Counted from the first letter of the stretch, positions 1 through 7,925 are shown. The stretch: 9,127 nucleotides of DNA from JAVVUQ01 sp036653075 (GCA_036653075.1 JAVVUQ010000064.1:1-9127), one strand, 5' to 3'. Program-made: numbers and translations. Notes: generated by a model not told the origin, from the sequence alone.

Positions 1-76
1 ATAATAAATAAATATACTGCATAAGTATATTAAATATATATAATAAATAAATATAATAAATAAATATATTGCATAA
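1..76. repeat. AT-rich short direct repeats
   Basis: This segment is almost entirely A and T. A 24-base unit (ATAATAAATAAATATA, then C or T, then TGCATAA) occurs at 1-24 and again at 53-76 with one mismatch, and a shorter copy of its first part sits at 40-53. It lies beyond the terminator of the protease gene and no ORF is visible. It may be simple slippage-prone spacer DNA; no function is evident. Confidence 0.6.
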
Positions 77-106
77 AAGCTGTATCGCTTATTGCGATAC
101 AGCTTT
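76..106 (-). terminator. Hairpin terminator of the protease gene
   Basis: A perfect 13-bp inverted repeat (76-88 and 94-106; arm GCGATACAGCTTT) encloses a 5-base loop. It lies 47 bases past the stop codon of the protease gene. Read on the minus strand, the stem is followed by a short U run within an A/U tail, as in an intrinsic terminator; the U tract is weak, but the stem is long and has no mismatch. The plus-strand side lacks a U run, so termination of minus-strand transcripts is the likelier role. Confidence 0.75.
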
Positions 107-153
107 ATAATAAACTATAATTATTATGAATAAACTATGATTGAGCTATGACT

Positions 154-3100
154 TTATTTGCTAAACTTAAAGTACATTTTATAGATATAAGAATAATATG
201 TAGCTGATTGTGGACATACAATTTCTATATAAAGTCCATTTTCGCTAACTTTTTCTATATCCATAACGAAATTGCTATACATAAACTCACGTTCAGCGTC
301 ATATGCGCATTCAAGTCTTGGAGCAAACTCTGATTTAAATATAATTTTATTTAAGTTATTACAGCCATAGAATGCTCTATCTCCAATTGCTTCAAGTGTT
401 GATGGAAGAATTAGTACTTTTATATTACAATCTTTAAAGGCATACGCCATAATTTTTCTAATGCCTTCGTTTATAACAAATTCGTCGCCGAAATTCTTTA
501 TTATGCAATCATAAATAACCGTTTCGTCCTTACTAAGTAATAAACCATCTTTCAACACAAATTGATTATTATTTCCTATTAATTCAATATCGGCAATGTG
601 TGTGTTTTGGAAAACGTATGAATAATCAAATATTCCGCATAGTTGATTTACTGTTAATTTAGTTATATTTAACTCAGCAAATGCTATAGTACCAATTTTT
701 ACTAAAGAATCAGTCAATACAATTATATCCAAACCTGATTTTGCAAAAGCATAATCGCCAATTATTTCGACCATACCTAAGTCAACTTCTTTAAGGAATA
801 AAGCGTTATAGAATGCGTATGGACTTATTTCATTAACTGTTGCTGGAATAATAAACTGCTCTTTTTTATTAGTCGTAGCATATTTATAAAGTACTGTTTT
901 GTCAATATTTAAAATTGCGTTATCATAAGAGTAAAGTATACAATTTTGACTATCCACTGTTATAGTTTCAAGCGTATAAACGTCTTCTAAAACTGTTGTA
1001 GGGTCAAACACTACAACATTCTTTGGAATATTTAATGTCTTTAACGCTGTTTTTGCAAATGCATAATCAAACACCATAATCAAAGATTCTGGTAATTCTA
1101 CATAATTCAACATAGAATTTTCGTAAAACGCTCCCGTGCCAATAATCGTCACGCCTGTTCCTATGTTCGCTGTTTCCATTTTATTATTCTTTGAAAACGC
1201 ATAATCACCAATTGACATCACTGAATCTGGTAATTTAAGATTTTTTATACCGCACATATAAAAAGCTTGTTGTCCAATAGTTGCGATATCACCTTTAAAC
1301 TCCACATTTTCAAGATTTGTAAATCCTTTGAATGCATAATCAGGAATATTTGTAATATTACTATTAATTATTACGCCCTTTAATAAAGGTTTTTCTTCGA
1401 ATAATTCTGGGTGGGTTCTATTTATCAATGCTGTTGCAACACTTTCGTGTATTTCTTTTGTTATAGTTACATTTTGCAATGATCTCCACGCAACGCCAAA
1501 TTGTCCTACTGTTAAAGATGTAACTGTTTCAGGAATTTCAAGTATTCCATCATAATCCCAACTTGACGGAGCAAACATTGTTGTATGATTTTTGTCATAC
1601 ACTATTCCCGTTACTGGATCTTGCACAAGAAATTCATTATCTGCCGACACGCTAAACTTTTTAAGTTTTGTTGATGCGCCAAACGGATATTGACTTATTG
1701 AGCCTAAATTTTTATGAAATACAACTTCTTCAAGGTTTGGACAATTACTGAAATTTGTACCCGATATGCTTCCAACATTTCCATAAAAATGAATCGATTT
1801 TGCGCTTATCATTGAAAATGAAAATTCAGCCCAATAATTTCCGCCAATATCACCAATATCATCGTGGAATTCAAGAATTTCAAGTTTTTGAGAATTATCG
1901 AAGTTGTTTCCTGCAATCAGTCCAACTTTACCAAAAAATTTGACTTCTTTTATGTTTATATTATCTGAAAAGACAGTATTTATTTGTTTGATATCTGCAT
2001 AACATATAAAGCTTTCTAACGCTGTTGTAAATGAAAATGCGTCAGGATTAATCTTTATTTCTACATTTGAATCTGGTATAACTATTTTCTTTAAACTGAT
2101 ATTCCAAGCAAAACTGCTCATCGCTATCATTTCTATGTGTTCCATTTCTTCGAAATTCACTTCTTCTAATGAAACACAAATTGCAAATGCAAATGTATCA
2201 ATTAATGTTATATTCTTAGATAATTTTGCTTTTTTAAGCGCTCCACATTTAACAAACGCATCGTAGTCTATTGACGTAATACCATCAGGTAATGTAATCT
2301 CTTTTAACGATTTGCAAAATGAAAATGCTGCGCCTCCTACGCTTCCTTGTAACGTTGAAGGTAAAGATATACTTTCAAGACTTGAACATAATCCCATCAT
2401 CGATCTTGGAATTTCAGTTACGCCTTCTGGAATAGTTAAATTCGTAATTGCGCTGTTATAAAATGAATATCTACCAATCGTTTTCAATGTCGATGGTAAA
2501 GTACAATCTTTTAAAGAACATCCTCTAAATGTATGCGCTTCTAATGTAACGCATCCTTCTGGAACTTTTATTGAAGTTATATCCATTCTGTTTCTAAATA
2601 CATCAGTTGATCCAGCGATTGACAAAACGCCAATATTATCAGGTATTACTATATCTCCACCTGGTCCGCTGTATCCTACAAGCGTACCATTTTCATTAAC
2701 TGAAAATTTATGTTCGCCAACATCATTGACTATTACGTTTTTATGACTATATTCAATAAGCTCTCTTGATTCAATTTCTCTATCTATGGCGTTTGACATC
2801 ATTAAATCATAATACTTATCATTCATAAAATCTACGCCAAGCGTTCTCATATAATCAGCTGTTACTTCATCGTTTTTTTCATTTACTATATTATTTTCAT
2901 TGTTGTTTGCTACTGTATCTTGTTTAATGTTACCAACATAATAAATAGATTGATTGTAAGCGCAATCAGCAAGCGCTATATAAAACTCGCCATTATTTAA
3001 TGATGAAATATAATCTGTTATATCAATTGTTATGCTTCCATCTTCGCCTTTTTTCCAATTATTTACAGGAAAAGCTTGGTCATCTAATAAATTTAGTATG

Positions 3101-6100
3101 GTTTGGTCTTCCGATGGCGTGCAAAGCAAATAGGTGGAGAAATAATGGTTATCATAAACTTCTACGTCAATAAGAGTTCTGCCATTTTCTTCTCTCAAGT
3201 TTGCATCTTTAACTGTCGGCTTTTCATAGTCAATATACAATGGAAATTCAATTTTTGAATGAGCATATTTTCCATCAACATCTAAATAAGCATCAACACT
3301 AAATGTTAGTTGTTGATTGTTACACCAGTCATACATTGTCGGGTCGATGAACAATTCGTGTCCTGTTATAACAATATCTTTTCCATTAAATATTGTCTTG
3401 GGGAGATTTTGTTCGCCATATGTATAATATTTGTATCCTGTAATTGTATCATAAATATTATATTCTAAATAAGACATATTCCTAAATGTCGCCATATATG
3501 CAGAATAAATATAACATATTCCGTTTGGATCAACTGTTAAAGCAATTCTATCATAACTTGGCTTTGGAGCTTCTAATCCTTCTCCAAGTATAAAAAATTC
3601 GTATTCTGCGCCCATCGGACAAGATGTTGAATATGAGCCTAAATAACCCATTAATCTATTGCTAAAAATTTCTGGTTGTACATTATCATACAAATTTGTA
3701 TCAAATATCGGCGCTTTTGTCCAATCACCATAAAATGATAAAAACGGAATGGAAAGATTAACGCTTCCCTCTTCAATTGCTGTTAACTCAGCAAATCCTT
3801 CAACATAAATACCATTAACAAAATATTCATCTAAATAAGCTTTTTCATCTTCTGTCAAAGTAATTACAACCTTTACGGAAACTGTTTTTCCAGCTTGAAC
3901 GGTAACTACGTTATTTTCAACAGTTTTACCGCTTATTATGCTTTGCGAGCCATCTAACAGCTTAGTTCTTTGCGACATAGATAATTTATCATAACTTATT
4001 TGTTCAGTCATAACAGTCGTATCAATTTTATAACTTAAATCTTTATCGCCAAAATTAGTTATATTAAATCTAAGCGTATACATTCCATCACGATTTTTGT
4101 CATCGCCAAGTTCTAATTTTGCGCGATTGCTACCTGTTACAGAAATATACGCATTTGTTTTTATCGCATTATCTATATTTGCAACACCTGCGCCCTGTTG
4201 TCTTACGCTTGCATAATTTCCGCTATAATCCAATGCTTTTGTTGCAGTACTTTGGATTATTTGAAAACATAAGTTTTTAAGTTCAATATCTGTTAAATAA
4301 ACAAACTTTTCACTTAAATATTGTTTCAATGCTGTCATTATACCCGTTAAATTGGGCGTAGCCATACTTGTACCACTTAATCTACCATACTTACCACCAT
4401 TAAATCCATCTGGCATTGCTGATAAAATATTTCCACCCGGCGCCGTAATATCAGGTTTTAAAGATAAATCTGGCGATGGTCCCCAAGATGAGAAATCTGA
4501 CATTAAAAATGTGGAGTTTCCTTTTTTAAATGTAATTTCAAAATGATTTTCTTTCGCTCCATCTATTATGGTCATACCATCTAATTGTTGAATTCCAAAC
4601 GTTGGAATTTTCATTTCGCCTAAAATTTGCGGATTAACCATACCCATTACGTTATTATAAATTATACACGCAATAGCGCCTTTTGACGCTGCAAGATTTT
4701 GCTTTTCTTCAAAGGAAGAATCACCCCTTTTCACTAAAACAACCTTGCCTGAAACATCTAACCCGTTATAATCTTTTTCAATTCCAGTTCCAGACATAAC
4801 AACCGCTTCCAAAACTCTTTGATCCTCTCCACCAAGTATCATTCCTTCAATATCAAATGGAACGGAATTGCTATTTACTGCGCATTGATAAAAAATAGGC
4901 GTGTCATTTACTGTAAATAAATTAGCTTTTACAGTATTGATACTTGCGATTGCAAATGAGCCTGGATAACTTGACGGCGAACCTAACATTCCAGCATCAG
5001 GATTAGTAGCGGAAACATTATGGTCTATCGTAACTGTTGACGCATTTGCTTCGTTTCCAGCTGCTGCGCATATTAAAATTCCAAGTCTTTGTAATCTATC
5101 ATACATATCATTTACGTATGACAAATCTTCTCTTCTTTCATATGTGAATCCAGCTGCTACGCCTAAGCTTAAATTAACTGCATCAACGCCTAATATAGCG
5201 CAATCACTTAATGCTGCTACTATATCCACCGTCTGAGCTCCGCCTACATAATCAGCAAAAACTTTCATCATCGCTAACTGAGCTTTAGGAGCCGATCCTT
5301 TTATAACTTCATCATCTCCTACAGCTATTGCTGAAACGTGAGTCCCGTGAAATGAATTGAAATAATTGATTGTTGTGGGATTTCCCAAAACATCTGTATC
5401 TCTATTCGCATAATCAAATTGAAAAGGCACTTTTGAAGATATGTATATTGAATCAGCCGATATATCCATACCATAATTAGAGTGTCCCCAAATTTTATCT
5501 ACAATATTAGCTATATCATCTTTTTTTACGTCTACTTTAGATAATTGAGTGGAAAAAGCAGAATGCTTGTAATCAAATCCATTATCAATTACCGCAATAA
5601 ACATACCTTCTCCTTGATATTGAGTATCATTTTTAAATATTCCCGTACTTTCATTTACAGCCGATACAATGTCATCATATGATATTGTATCTGTCTGCTT
5701 ATATTGCTCTGATAAAACAACACGACTTACATTTGGTAACTTCTCTATAAAAGCAATGTCACCATACTTAATCTCAGCAGCAAATCCATTCATAATTGAT
5801 GTATATGAATATTTGTACGTCGCCTCTATTCCTGCCATATCAATCCAAGACTTAACTTGCGATTGCGTTTCAAGTAAAGTATTCGCAAACTCAACGCCCA
5901 ATTGAGAAAGAACAAAATCTTTAAAGTCGATTTCAACAGAATTATCTAAATAATAATCTGCCATTGTTGCGCCTTGCATTTCTACTAAAACCCATACCTT
6001 GTCCGATGCGGAAAGTGTTTTGCTATTTCCACTTGTCGAAATATTCTCACTTCTTACATCCATTTGCTTAATTTGTAAGTCGGTTTCTTGTAGATATTTC

Positions 6101-6222
6101 GTCAACACAGCACCACTACTTACATCTTTTTGCTTGTTTAATAAGTTATTTCCACACGCTGCTGACACTAACAAAACAAACGCTAACAGAACAACTACTA
6201 CAATGCTTTTGCTTTTGACCAT
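154..6222 (-). CDS. Cell-surface lipoprotein: S8 (subtilisin-like) protease with PA insert and BspA-type LRR region
   Basis: This 2022-residue protein is predicted to be exported, lipid-anchored and proteolytic. Residues 1-22 are a signal peptide ending in a lipobox-like SAAC, with C23 as the lipidated cysteine. About 74-175 resembles an I9-type propeptide (YSYTSIMNGFAAEI). The S8 catalytic domain spans about 200-690: D213 in VIDNGFD, H292 in FHGTHVSAIA, oxyanion N390 in AAAGN and nucleophile S619 in LSGTSMATP. A PA domain is inserted at about 460-565. All catalytic residues are present, with spacing like that of streptococcal C5a peptidase and lactocepin. About 690-1100 is beta-rich, Fn3/Ig-like. 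An Asn-rich linker near 1101-1120 leads to BspA/TpLRR-type repeats (LRR_5) from about 1175 to 1960, interrupted by three segments of the type VTGIVYDKNHTTMFAPS. There is no LPXTG motif. The ATG start is fixed by AAGGAG ten bases upstream. Cleavage of host or dietary protein with LRR-mediated binding is inferred; the substrate is unknown. Confidence 0.93.
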   Translation of the reverse strand: MVKSKSIVVVVLLAFVLLVSAACGNNLLNKQKDVSSGAVLTKYLQETDLQIKQMDVRSENISTSGNSKTLSASDKVWVLVEMQGATMADYYLDNSVEIDFKDFVLSQLGVEFANTLLETQSQVKSWIDMAGIEATYKYSYTSIMNGFAAEIKYGDIAFIEKLPNVSRVVLSEQYKQTDTISYDDIVSAVNESTGIFKNDTQYQGEGMFIAVIDNGFDYKHSAFSTQLSKVDVKKDDIANIVDKIWGHSNYGMDISADSIYISSKVPFQFDYANRDTDVLGNPTTINYFNSFHGTHVSAIAVGDDEVIKGSAPKAQLAMMKVFADYVGGAQTVDIVAALSDCAILGVDAVNLSLGVAAGFTYERREDLSYVNDMYDRLQRLGILICAAAGNEANASTVTIDHNVSATNPDAGMLGSPSSYPGSFAIASINTVKANLFTVNDTPIFYQCAVNSNSVPFDIEGMILGGEDQRVLEAVVMSGTGIEKDYNGLDVSGKVVLVKRGDSSFEEKQNLAASKGAIACIIYNNVMGMVNPQILGEMKIPTFGIQQLDGMTIIDGAKENHFEITFKKGNSTFLMSDFSSWGPSPDLSLKPDITAPGGNILSAMPDGFNGGKYGRLSGTSMATPNLTGIMTALKQYLSEKFVYLTDIELKNLCFQIIQSTATKALDYSGNYASVRQQGAGVANIDNAIKTNAYISVTGSNRAKLELGDDKNRDGMYTLRFNITNFGDKDLSYKIDTTVMTEQISYDKLSMSQRTKLLDGSQSIISGKTVENNVVTVQAGKTVSVKVVITLTEDEKAYLDEYFVNGIYVEGFAELTAIEEGSVNLSIPFLSFYGDWTKAPIFDTNLYDNVQPEIFSNRLMGYLGSYSTSCPMGAEYEFFILGEGLEAPKPSYDRIALTVDPNGICYIYSAYMATFRNMSYLEYNIYDTITGYKYYTYGEQNLPKTIFNGKDIVITGHELFIDPTMYDWCNNQQLTFSVDAYLDVDGKYAHSKIEFPLYIDYEKPTVKDANLREENGRTLIDVEVYDNHYFSTYLLCTPSEDQTILNLLDDQAFPVNNWKKGEDGSITIDITDYISSLNNGEFYIALADCAYNQSIYYVGNIKQDTVANNNENNIVNEKNDEVTADYMRTLGVDFMNDKYYDLMMSNAIDREIESRELIEYSHKNVIVNDVGEHKFSVNENGTLVGYSGPGGDIVIPDNIGVLSIAGSTDVFRNRMDITSIKVPEGCVTLEAHTFRGCSLKDCTLPSTLKTIGRYSFYNSAITNLTIPEGVTEIPRSMMGLCSSLESISLPSTLQGSVGGAAFSFCKSLKEITLPDGITSIDYDAFVKCGALKKAKLSKNITLIDTFAFAICVSLEEVNFEEMEHIEMIAMSSFAWNISLKKIVIPDSNVEIKINPDAFSFTTALESFICYADIKQINTVFSDNINIKEVKFFGKVGLIAGNNFDNSQKLEILEFHDDIGDIGGNYWAEFSFSMISAKSIHFYGNVGSISGTNFSNCPNLEEVVFHKNLGSISQYPFGASTKLKKFSVSADNEFLVQDPVTGIVYDKNHTTMFAPSSWDYDGILEIPETVTSLTVGQFGVAWRSLQNVTITKEIHESVATALINRTHPELFEEKPLLKGVIINSNITNIPDYAFKGFTNLENVEFKGDIATIGQQAFYMCGIKNLKLPDSVMSIGDYAFSKNNKMETANIGTGVTIIGTGAFYENSMLNYVELPESLIMVFDYAFAKTALKTLNIPKNVVVFDPTTVLEDVYTLETITVDSQNCILYSYDNAILNIDKTVLYKYATTNKKEQFIIPATVNEISPYAFYNALFLKEVDLGMVEIIGDYAFAKSGLDIIVLTDSLVKIGTIAFAELNITKLTVNQLCGIFDYSYVFQNTHIADIELIGNNNQFVLKDGLLLSKDETVIYDCIIKNFGDEFVINEGIRKIMAYAFKDCNIKVLILPSTLEAIGDRAFYGCNNLNKIIFKSEFAPRLECAYDAEREFMYSNFVMDIEKVSENGLYIEIVCPQSATYYSYIYKMYFKFSK

Positions 6223-6232
6223 TTCTCTTTTG

Positions 6233-6238
6233 CTCCTT
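6233..6238 (-). promoter_or_regulatory. Ribosome binding site of the protease gene
   Basis: AAGGAG on the minus strand lies 10 bases before the ATG at 6222. It supports this start, which is also the one that gives an intact lipoprotein signal peptide. Confidence 0.8.
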
Positions 6239-6266
6239 ATTATATTTAATCTTTTTTAATATCGAA

Positions 6267-6306
6267 AATCTATTACAATTTTATTCCCTTAAAATAGATT
6301 CCCTTA
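6267..6306 (-). repeat. Paired TAAGGGAAT repeats and AATCTATT inverted repeat in the protease leader
   Basis: On the minus strand, TAAGGGAAT occurs twice 15 bases apart (6298-6306 and 6283-6291). AATCTATT (6293-6300) and AATAGATT (6267-6274) form an 8-bp inverted repeat with an 18-base gap, followed by TTTT. The block ends about 45 bases upstream of the protease start codon. It could be a regulator site, a leader hairpin or a weak A/U terminator for the regulator transcript; the sequence does not decide. Confidence 0.4.
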
Positions 6307-6370
6307 TATATTAATTTATACTTTTCTGCTATTGACACTCTCACTTCGCCATAACAAAGAAATATAAACA

Positions 6371-6403
6371 TTTTCACATTATAATTTTTTTATAATATGA
6401 AAA
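6371..6403. promoter_or_regulatory. 14-bp inverted repeat upstream of the protease gene (possible operator)
   Basis: Arms 6371-6384 and 6390-6403 are complementary with one mismatch around a 5-base T/A loop. On the minus strand they read TTTTCATATTATAA and TTATAATGTGAAAA. The right arm contains TATAAT, which could act as a -10 element, but I found no good -35 for it. Position between a MarR-type gene and its downstream neighbour fits an operator. A weak A/U stem in the mRNA is the alternative. Confidence 0.45.
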
Positions 6404-6509
6404 TAAAATTATATAATTTATGTGTTTGCAATTTTTAATTAACCTCAATTCTTATTTTAACGCTCTTTATTGCTTGTTACTTATTACAGTTTTTATAATA
6501 AATATATTT

Positions 6510-7082
6510 TTAATTATTGCTATCCTCATTGTCTTTTGATGTGTCTCGATGATTATCAAAATTGGAAAATATTTTATTTATTTCTTTATAGTATTTTAAT
6601 AGCGTCATCTGCTCCTCATCAGTGAAATATTCATCAAACAACTTCATAGCTTCAGAATATGCGCAATTTAAAAAATCTTCGTGTAATTTTTTTCCATTAT
6701 CTGTTATACGCACATAAATAAACCGCCTGTTATTTGACTCAATATACCTCTCTACTATACCCATACTCTCAATTTCTTCCAGAAATTTCGACATATTTTT
6801 ATACGAACAGTTGGCAAATCCTGAAAGCTCTCCTATTGTGCAATTACCATGCGCATATAAATTTCCTATTATATTCCTCTGCACAGAGCCTAATTTCATA
6901 AATTCACAACCACTGTCTTTAACCTTTTCGTGAATTGGACGTATTATTCTACCTAAATGATAAAATAATAACAAATCCATATTCTTTCCCATATCTTCGT
7001 GATATTGCATCTTATCACATATCACAATTTTATCTTGCTCTACCGTTTTATTTACTATCTTTTCGCTATCTTCTATTTTCAA
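6510..7082 (-). CDS. MarR-type winged-helix transcriptional regulator
   Basis: The 190-residue protein is a likely dimeric DNA-binding regulator of the MarR family. After a variable N-terminus, a long first helix (about 30-58) leads into the winged helix at about 65-135. The fold shows GSVQRNIIGNLYAHGNCTIGELSGFA, a recognition helix around SYKNMSKFLEEIESMGIVER, and a wing at ESNNRRFIYVRITDNGKKL. The C-terminal helices (about 140-172) should complete the dimer interface. It is longer than the usual 140-160 residues because of extensions at both ends, the last one charged and probably disordered. Cysteines at 22, 59, 81, 92 and 140 would allow redox sensing, but nothing proves it. The start is TTG, supported by AAGGAG six bases upstream; an in-frame stop follows soon upstream, and the first ATG (residue 25) has no good ribosome site. 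The protease gene lies 287 bp downstream on the same strand and is a candidate target. Confidence 0.88.
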   Translation of the reverse strand: MKIEDSEKIVNKTVEQDKIVICDKMQYHEDMGKNMDLLLFYHLGRIIRPIHEKVKDSGCEFMKLGSVQRNIIGNLYAHGNCTIGELSGFANCSYKNMSKFLEEIESMGIVERYIESNNRRFIYVRITDNGKKLHEDFLNCAYSEAMKLFDEYFTDEEQMTLLKYYKEINKIFSNFDNHRDTSKDNEDSNN

Positions 7083-7177
7083 TTTTTTCTCCTTATATAA
7101 TTTATATCACTTATTTTTTTGTTGCCTTTTTTATTTTTAATATATACAAACAGAACATACCTCCATATCGTTTGCAT
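7079..7177 (-). CDS. Possible 32-residue leader peptide overlapping the regulator start
   Basis: An ATG at 7175-7177 opens a 32-codon frame beginning MQTIWRYVLFVYIKNKK and ending in TGA at 7079-7081. That TGA shares two bases with the TTG start of the MarR-type gene, and the regulator's AAGGAG lies inside its last codons, the geometry of translational coupling. The peptide is basic, with a hydrophobic start. Its own ribosome site is poor: only a partial match, AAGTGAT, precedes it. A better GGAGGT (7159-7164) lies inside it and could instead serve a TTG at 7147-7149 that opens a 12-codon frame. It may be chance in AT-rich leader DNA. Confidence 0.3.
   Translation of the reverse strand: MQTIWRYVLFVYIKNKKGNKKISDINYIRRKN
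7089..7094 (-). promoter_or_regulatory. Ribosome binding site deciding the TTG start of the regulator
   Basis: AAGGAG on the minus strand, followed by six A residues and then TTG. The match and spacing are the main reason to accept a non-ATG start here. Confidence 0.75.
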
Positions 7178-7232
7178 AAAACAATCACTTACTATCTCAC
7201 TGTTATATATTTTTTCTACGCATACTCCATTT

Positions 7233-7385
7233 AATCATACTTGTAGTCTAATCATACTTGTAGTTCAATCATACTTATAGTCTAATCATACTTGTAGTCT
7301 AATCATACTTGTAGTTCAATCATACTTATAGTCTAATCATACTTGTAGTTCAATCATATATAAAGTATAGTCCTACTTGTATGCC
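7233..7385 (-). repeat. Tandem array of 17-bp units in the regulator leader
   Basis: Seven units of exactly 17 bp run from 7233 to 7351 without spacers, then two decayed units reach about 7385. The plus-strand consensus is AATCATACTTRTAGTYY. Three versions occur in the order A (TTGTAGTCT), B (TTGTAGTTC), C (TTATAGTCT), A, B, C, B, so a 51-bp block of three units has been duplicated. Each unit carries ACTTRTAGT, a short imperfect palindrome (ACT, three bases, AGT). The array begins just downstream of the predicted transcription start of the promoter at 7395-7423 and would be transcribed as leader RNA of the MarR-type gene. It could be a multi-site operator, an RNA element, or selfish or slippage repeats. 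Confidence 0.9.
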
Positions 7386-7394
7386 TGTCATTTG

Positions 7395-7423
7395 ATTTTA
7401 TCACATTAAAAATAACGTGTCAA
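7395..7423 (-). promoter_or_regulatory. Sigma-A type promoter with AT-rich upstream element
   Basis: On the minus strand, TTGACA (7418-7423) and TAAAAT (7395-7400) are separated by exactly 17 bases. Upstream (7424 to about 7480) is a run of A and T tracts like an UP element. Transcription should start near 7388 and run into the 17-bp array, then reach the MarR-type start codon after about 300 nt. The spacer contains CACGTTA, four T, then TAATGTG, an imperfect inverted repeat placed where a repressor would block polymerase. It is the best promoter match in the window. Confidence 0.72.
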
Positions 7424-7532
7424 TTGTTTTTTAAATATAATTTATATTTTTTTAAAAAATTATTTTTTAATTTAACACGCCTATAATAGATTAGGGTTAA
7501 TAAAGCATAAATAATAAGTTATTAAACTGCAA

Positions 7533-7575
7533 TAAAATAACCACTAATTAATTTATAGAATAAATCAGTGGTTAT
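7533..7575 (-). terminator. Terminator-like hairpin downstream of the DinB-like gene
   Basis: ATAACCACT (7537-7545) and AGTGGTTAT (7567-7575) form a 9-bp stem, extended by ATT/AAT pairs beyond one mismatch. On the minus strand the stem is followed by TTTATT. A second, outer pair (TGCAATAAA at 7528-7536 and TTTATTGCA at 7586-7594) can close a larger structure. It would end transcripts from the DinB-like gene, about 350 bases after its stop, and insulate the promoter at 7395-7423. Confidence 0.6.
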
Positions 7576-7617
7576 AGCAAAGTAATTTATTGCAATTTTA
7601 TTATTAATTTTTACAAG

Positions 7618-7796
7618 TCAAAGCTACTAAGGTTTTAATATGGCTTGAGCGGTGAATGTTAATTGCTGTTTTTGCGACTTAAAACTCATTATTGGTGATA
7701 ACAAGTCCACAAACCCTTCTATATTTGTAAAAATAAGTCAAAGCAAAAATCCCAAAAAACCCTCTTATTTCAATAAATAGGAGAAAGGCAGTTTTT
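7618..7796. repeat. Dispersed repeat, copy 1 (decayed)
   Basis: About 179 bp match 8815-8991 in the same orientation. Perfect blocks include ATGGCTTGAGCGGTGAATGT and its continuation (28 bp, 7640-7667) and a 25-bp block at 7703-7727; the rest differs by scattered substitutions and small indels. On the minus strand this copy still reads KYRRVCGL and AINIHRSSH but has stops and a one-base shift relative to copy 2, as in a decayed coding fragment. The two copies bracket the DinB-like gene. The family is not recognised. Confidence 0.75.
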
Positions 7797-7863
7797 TGCC
7801 TTTTTCACGGTTTTGTGTGTTCTTCGATAGGTAATCGGTCAACGGCTTTTCCAAAGCAAAGGT
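7765..7863 (-). pseudogene. Possible gene remnant at the edge of repeat copy 1
   Basis: A minus-strand frame without stops runs for 32 codons with no clear start (TFALEKPLTDYLSKNTQNRE, then GKKLPFSYLLK) and ends at TAA. KKLPFSYLLK aligns with QKLPLTYLLK in repeat copy 2, where the TAA position is TAT and the frame stays open. Three of the differing codons in this stretch are synonymous (Pro and two Leu), which suggests a coding past. It begins about 60 bases beyond the stop of the DinB-like gene. The function is unknown. Confidence 0.3.
7784..7805 (+). terminator. Short hairpin with T tract, plus strand
   Basis: AAAGGCA (7784-7790) and TGCCTTT (7797-7803) form a 7-bp stem with a 6-base loop and a short T run on the plus strand. 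It sits at the end of repeat copy 1. No plus-strand gene leads into it, and copy 2 has lost the right arm, so it may be a relic or simply coincidence. Confidence 0.4.
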
Positions 7864-7925
7864 CTATCTATATGGGAACGGGCAACAGTTACATTATAAA
7901 AAATCTTTGCAAGATAGAAATTCAT

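Noticed and set aside
1755..6259. Plus-strand ORFs of 62-86 residues (1755-1943, 4352-4546, 5669-5905, 5999-6259)
   Set aside because: They lie antisense within the protease gene (the last one only slightly past it), have no ribosome sites or recognisable motifs, and are shadows of a strongly supported frame.
6333..6338. Plus-strand TTGACA as a promoter -35 element
   Set aside because: No acceptable -10 element lies 16-18 bases downstream, and no plus-strand gene follows.
6935..7234. Plus-strand 99-residue hydrophobic ORF
   Set aside because: It is antisense to the start of the MarR-type gene and its leader; the hydrophobic look comes from T-rich DNA, and there is no ribosome site.
7233..7385. 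Array of repeats as a CRISPR
   Set aside because: The units are 17 bp and adjoin directly with no unique spacers, and no cas gene is present.
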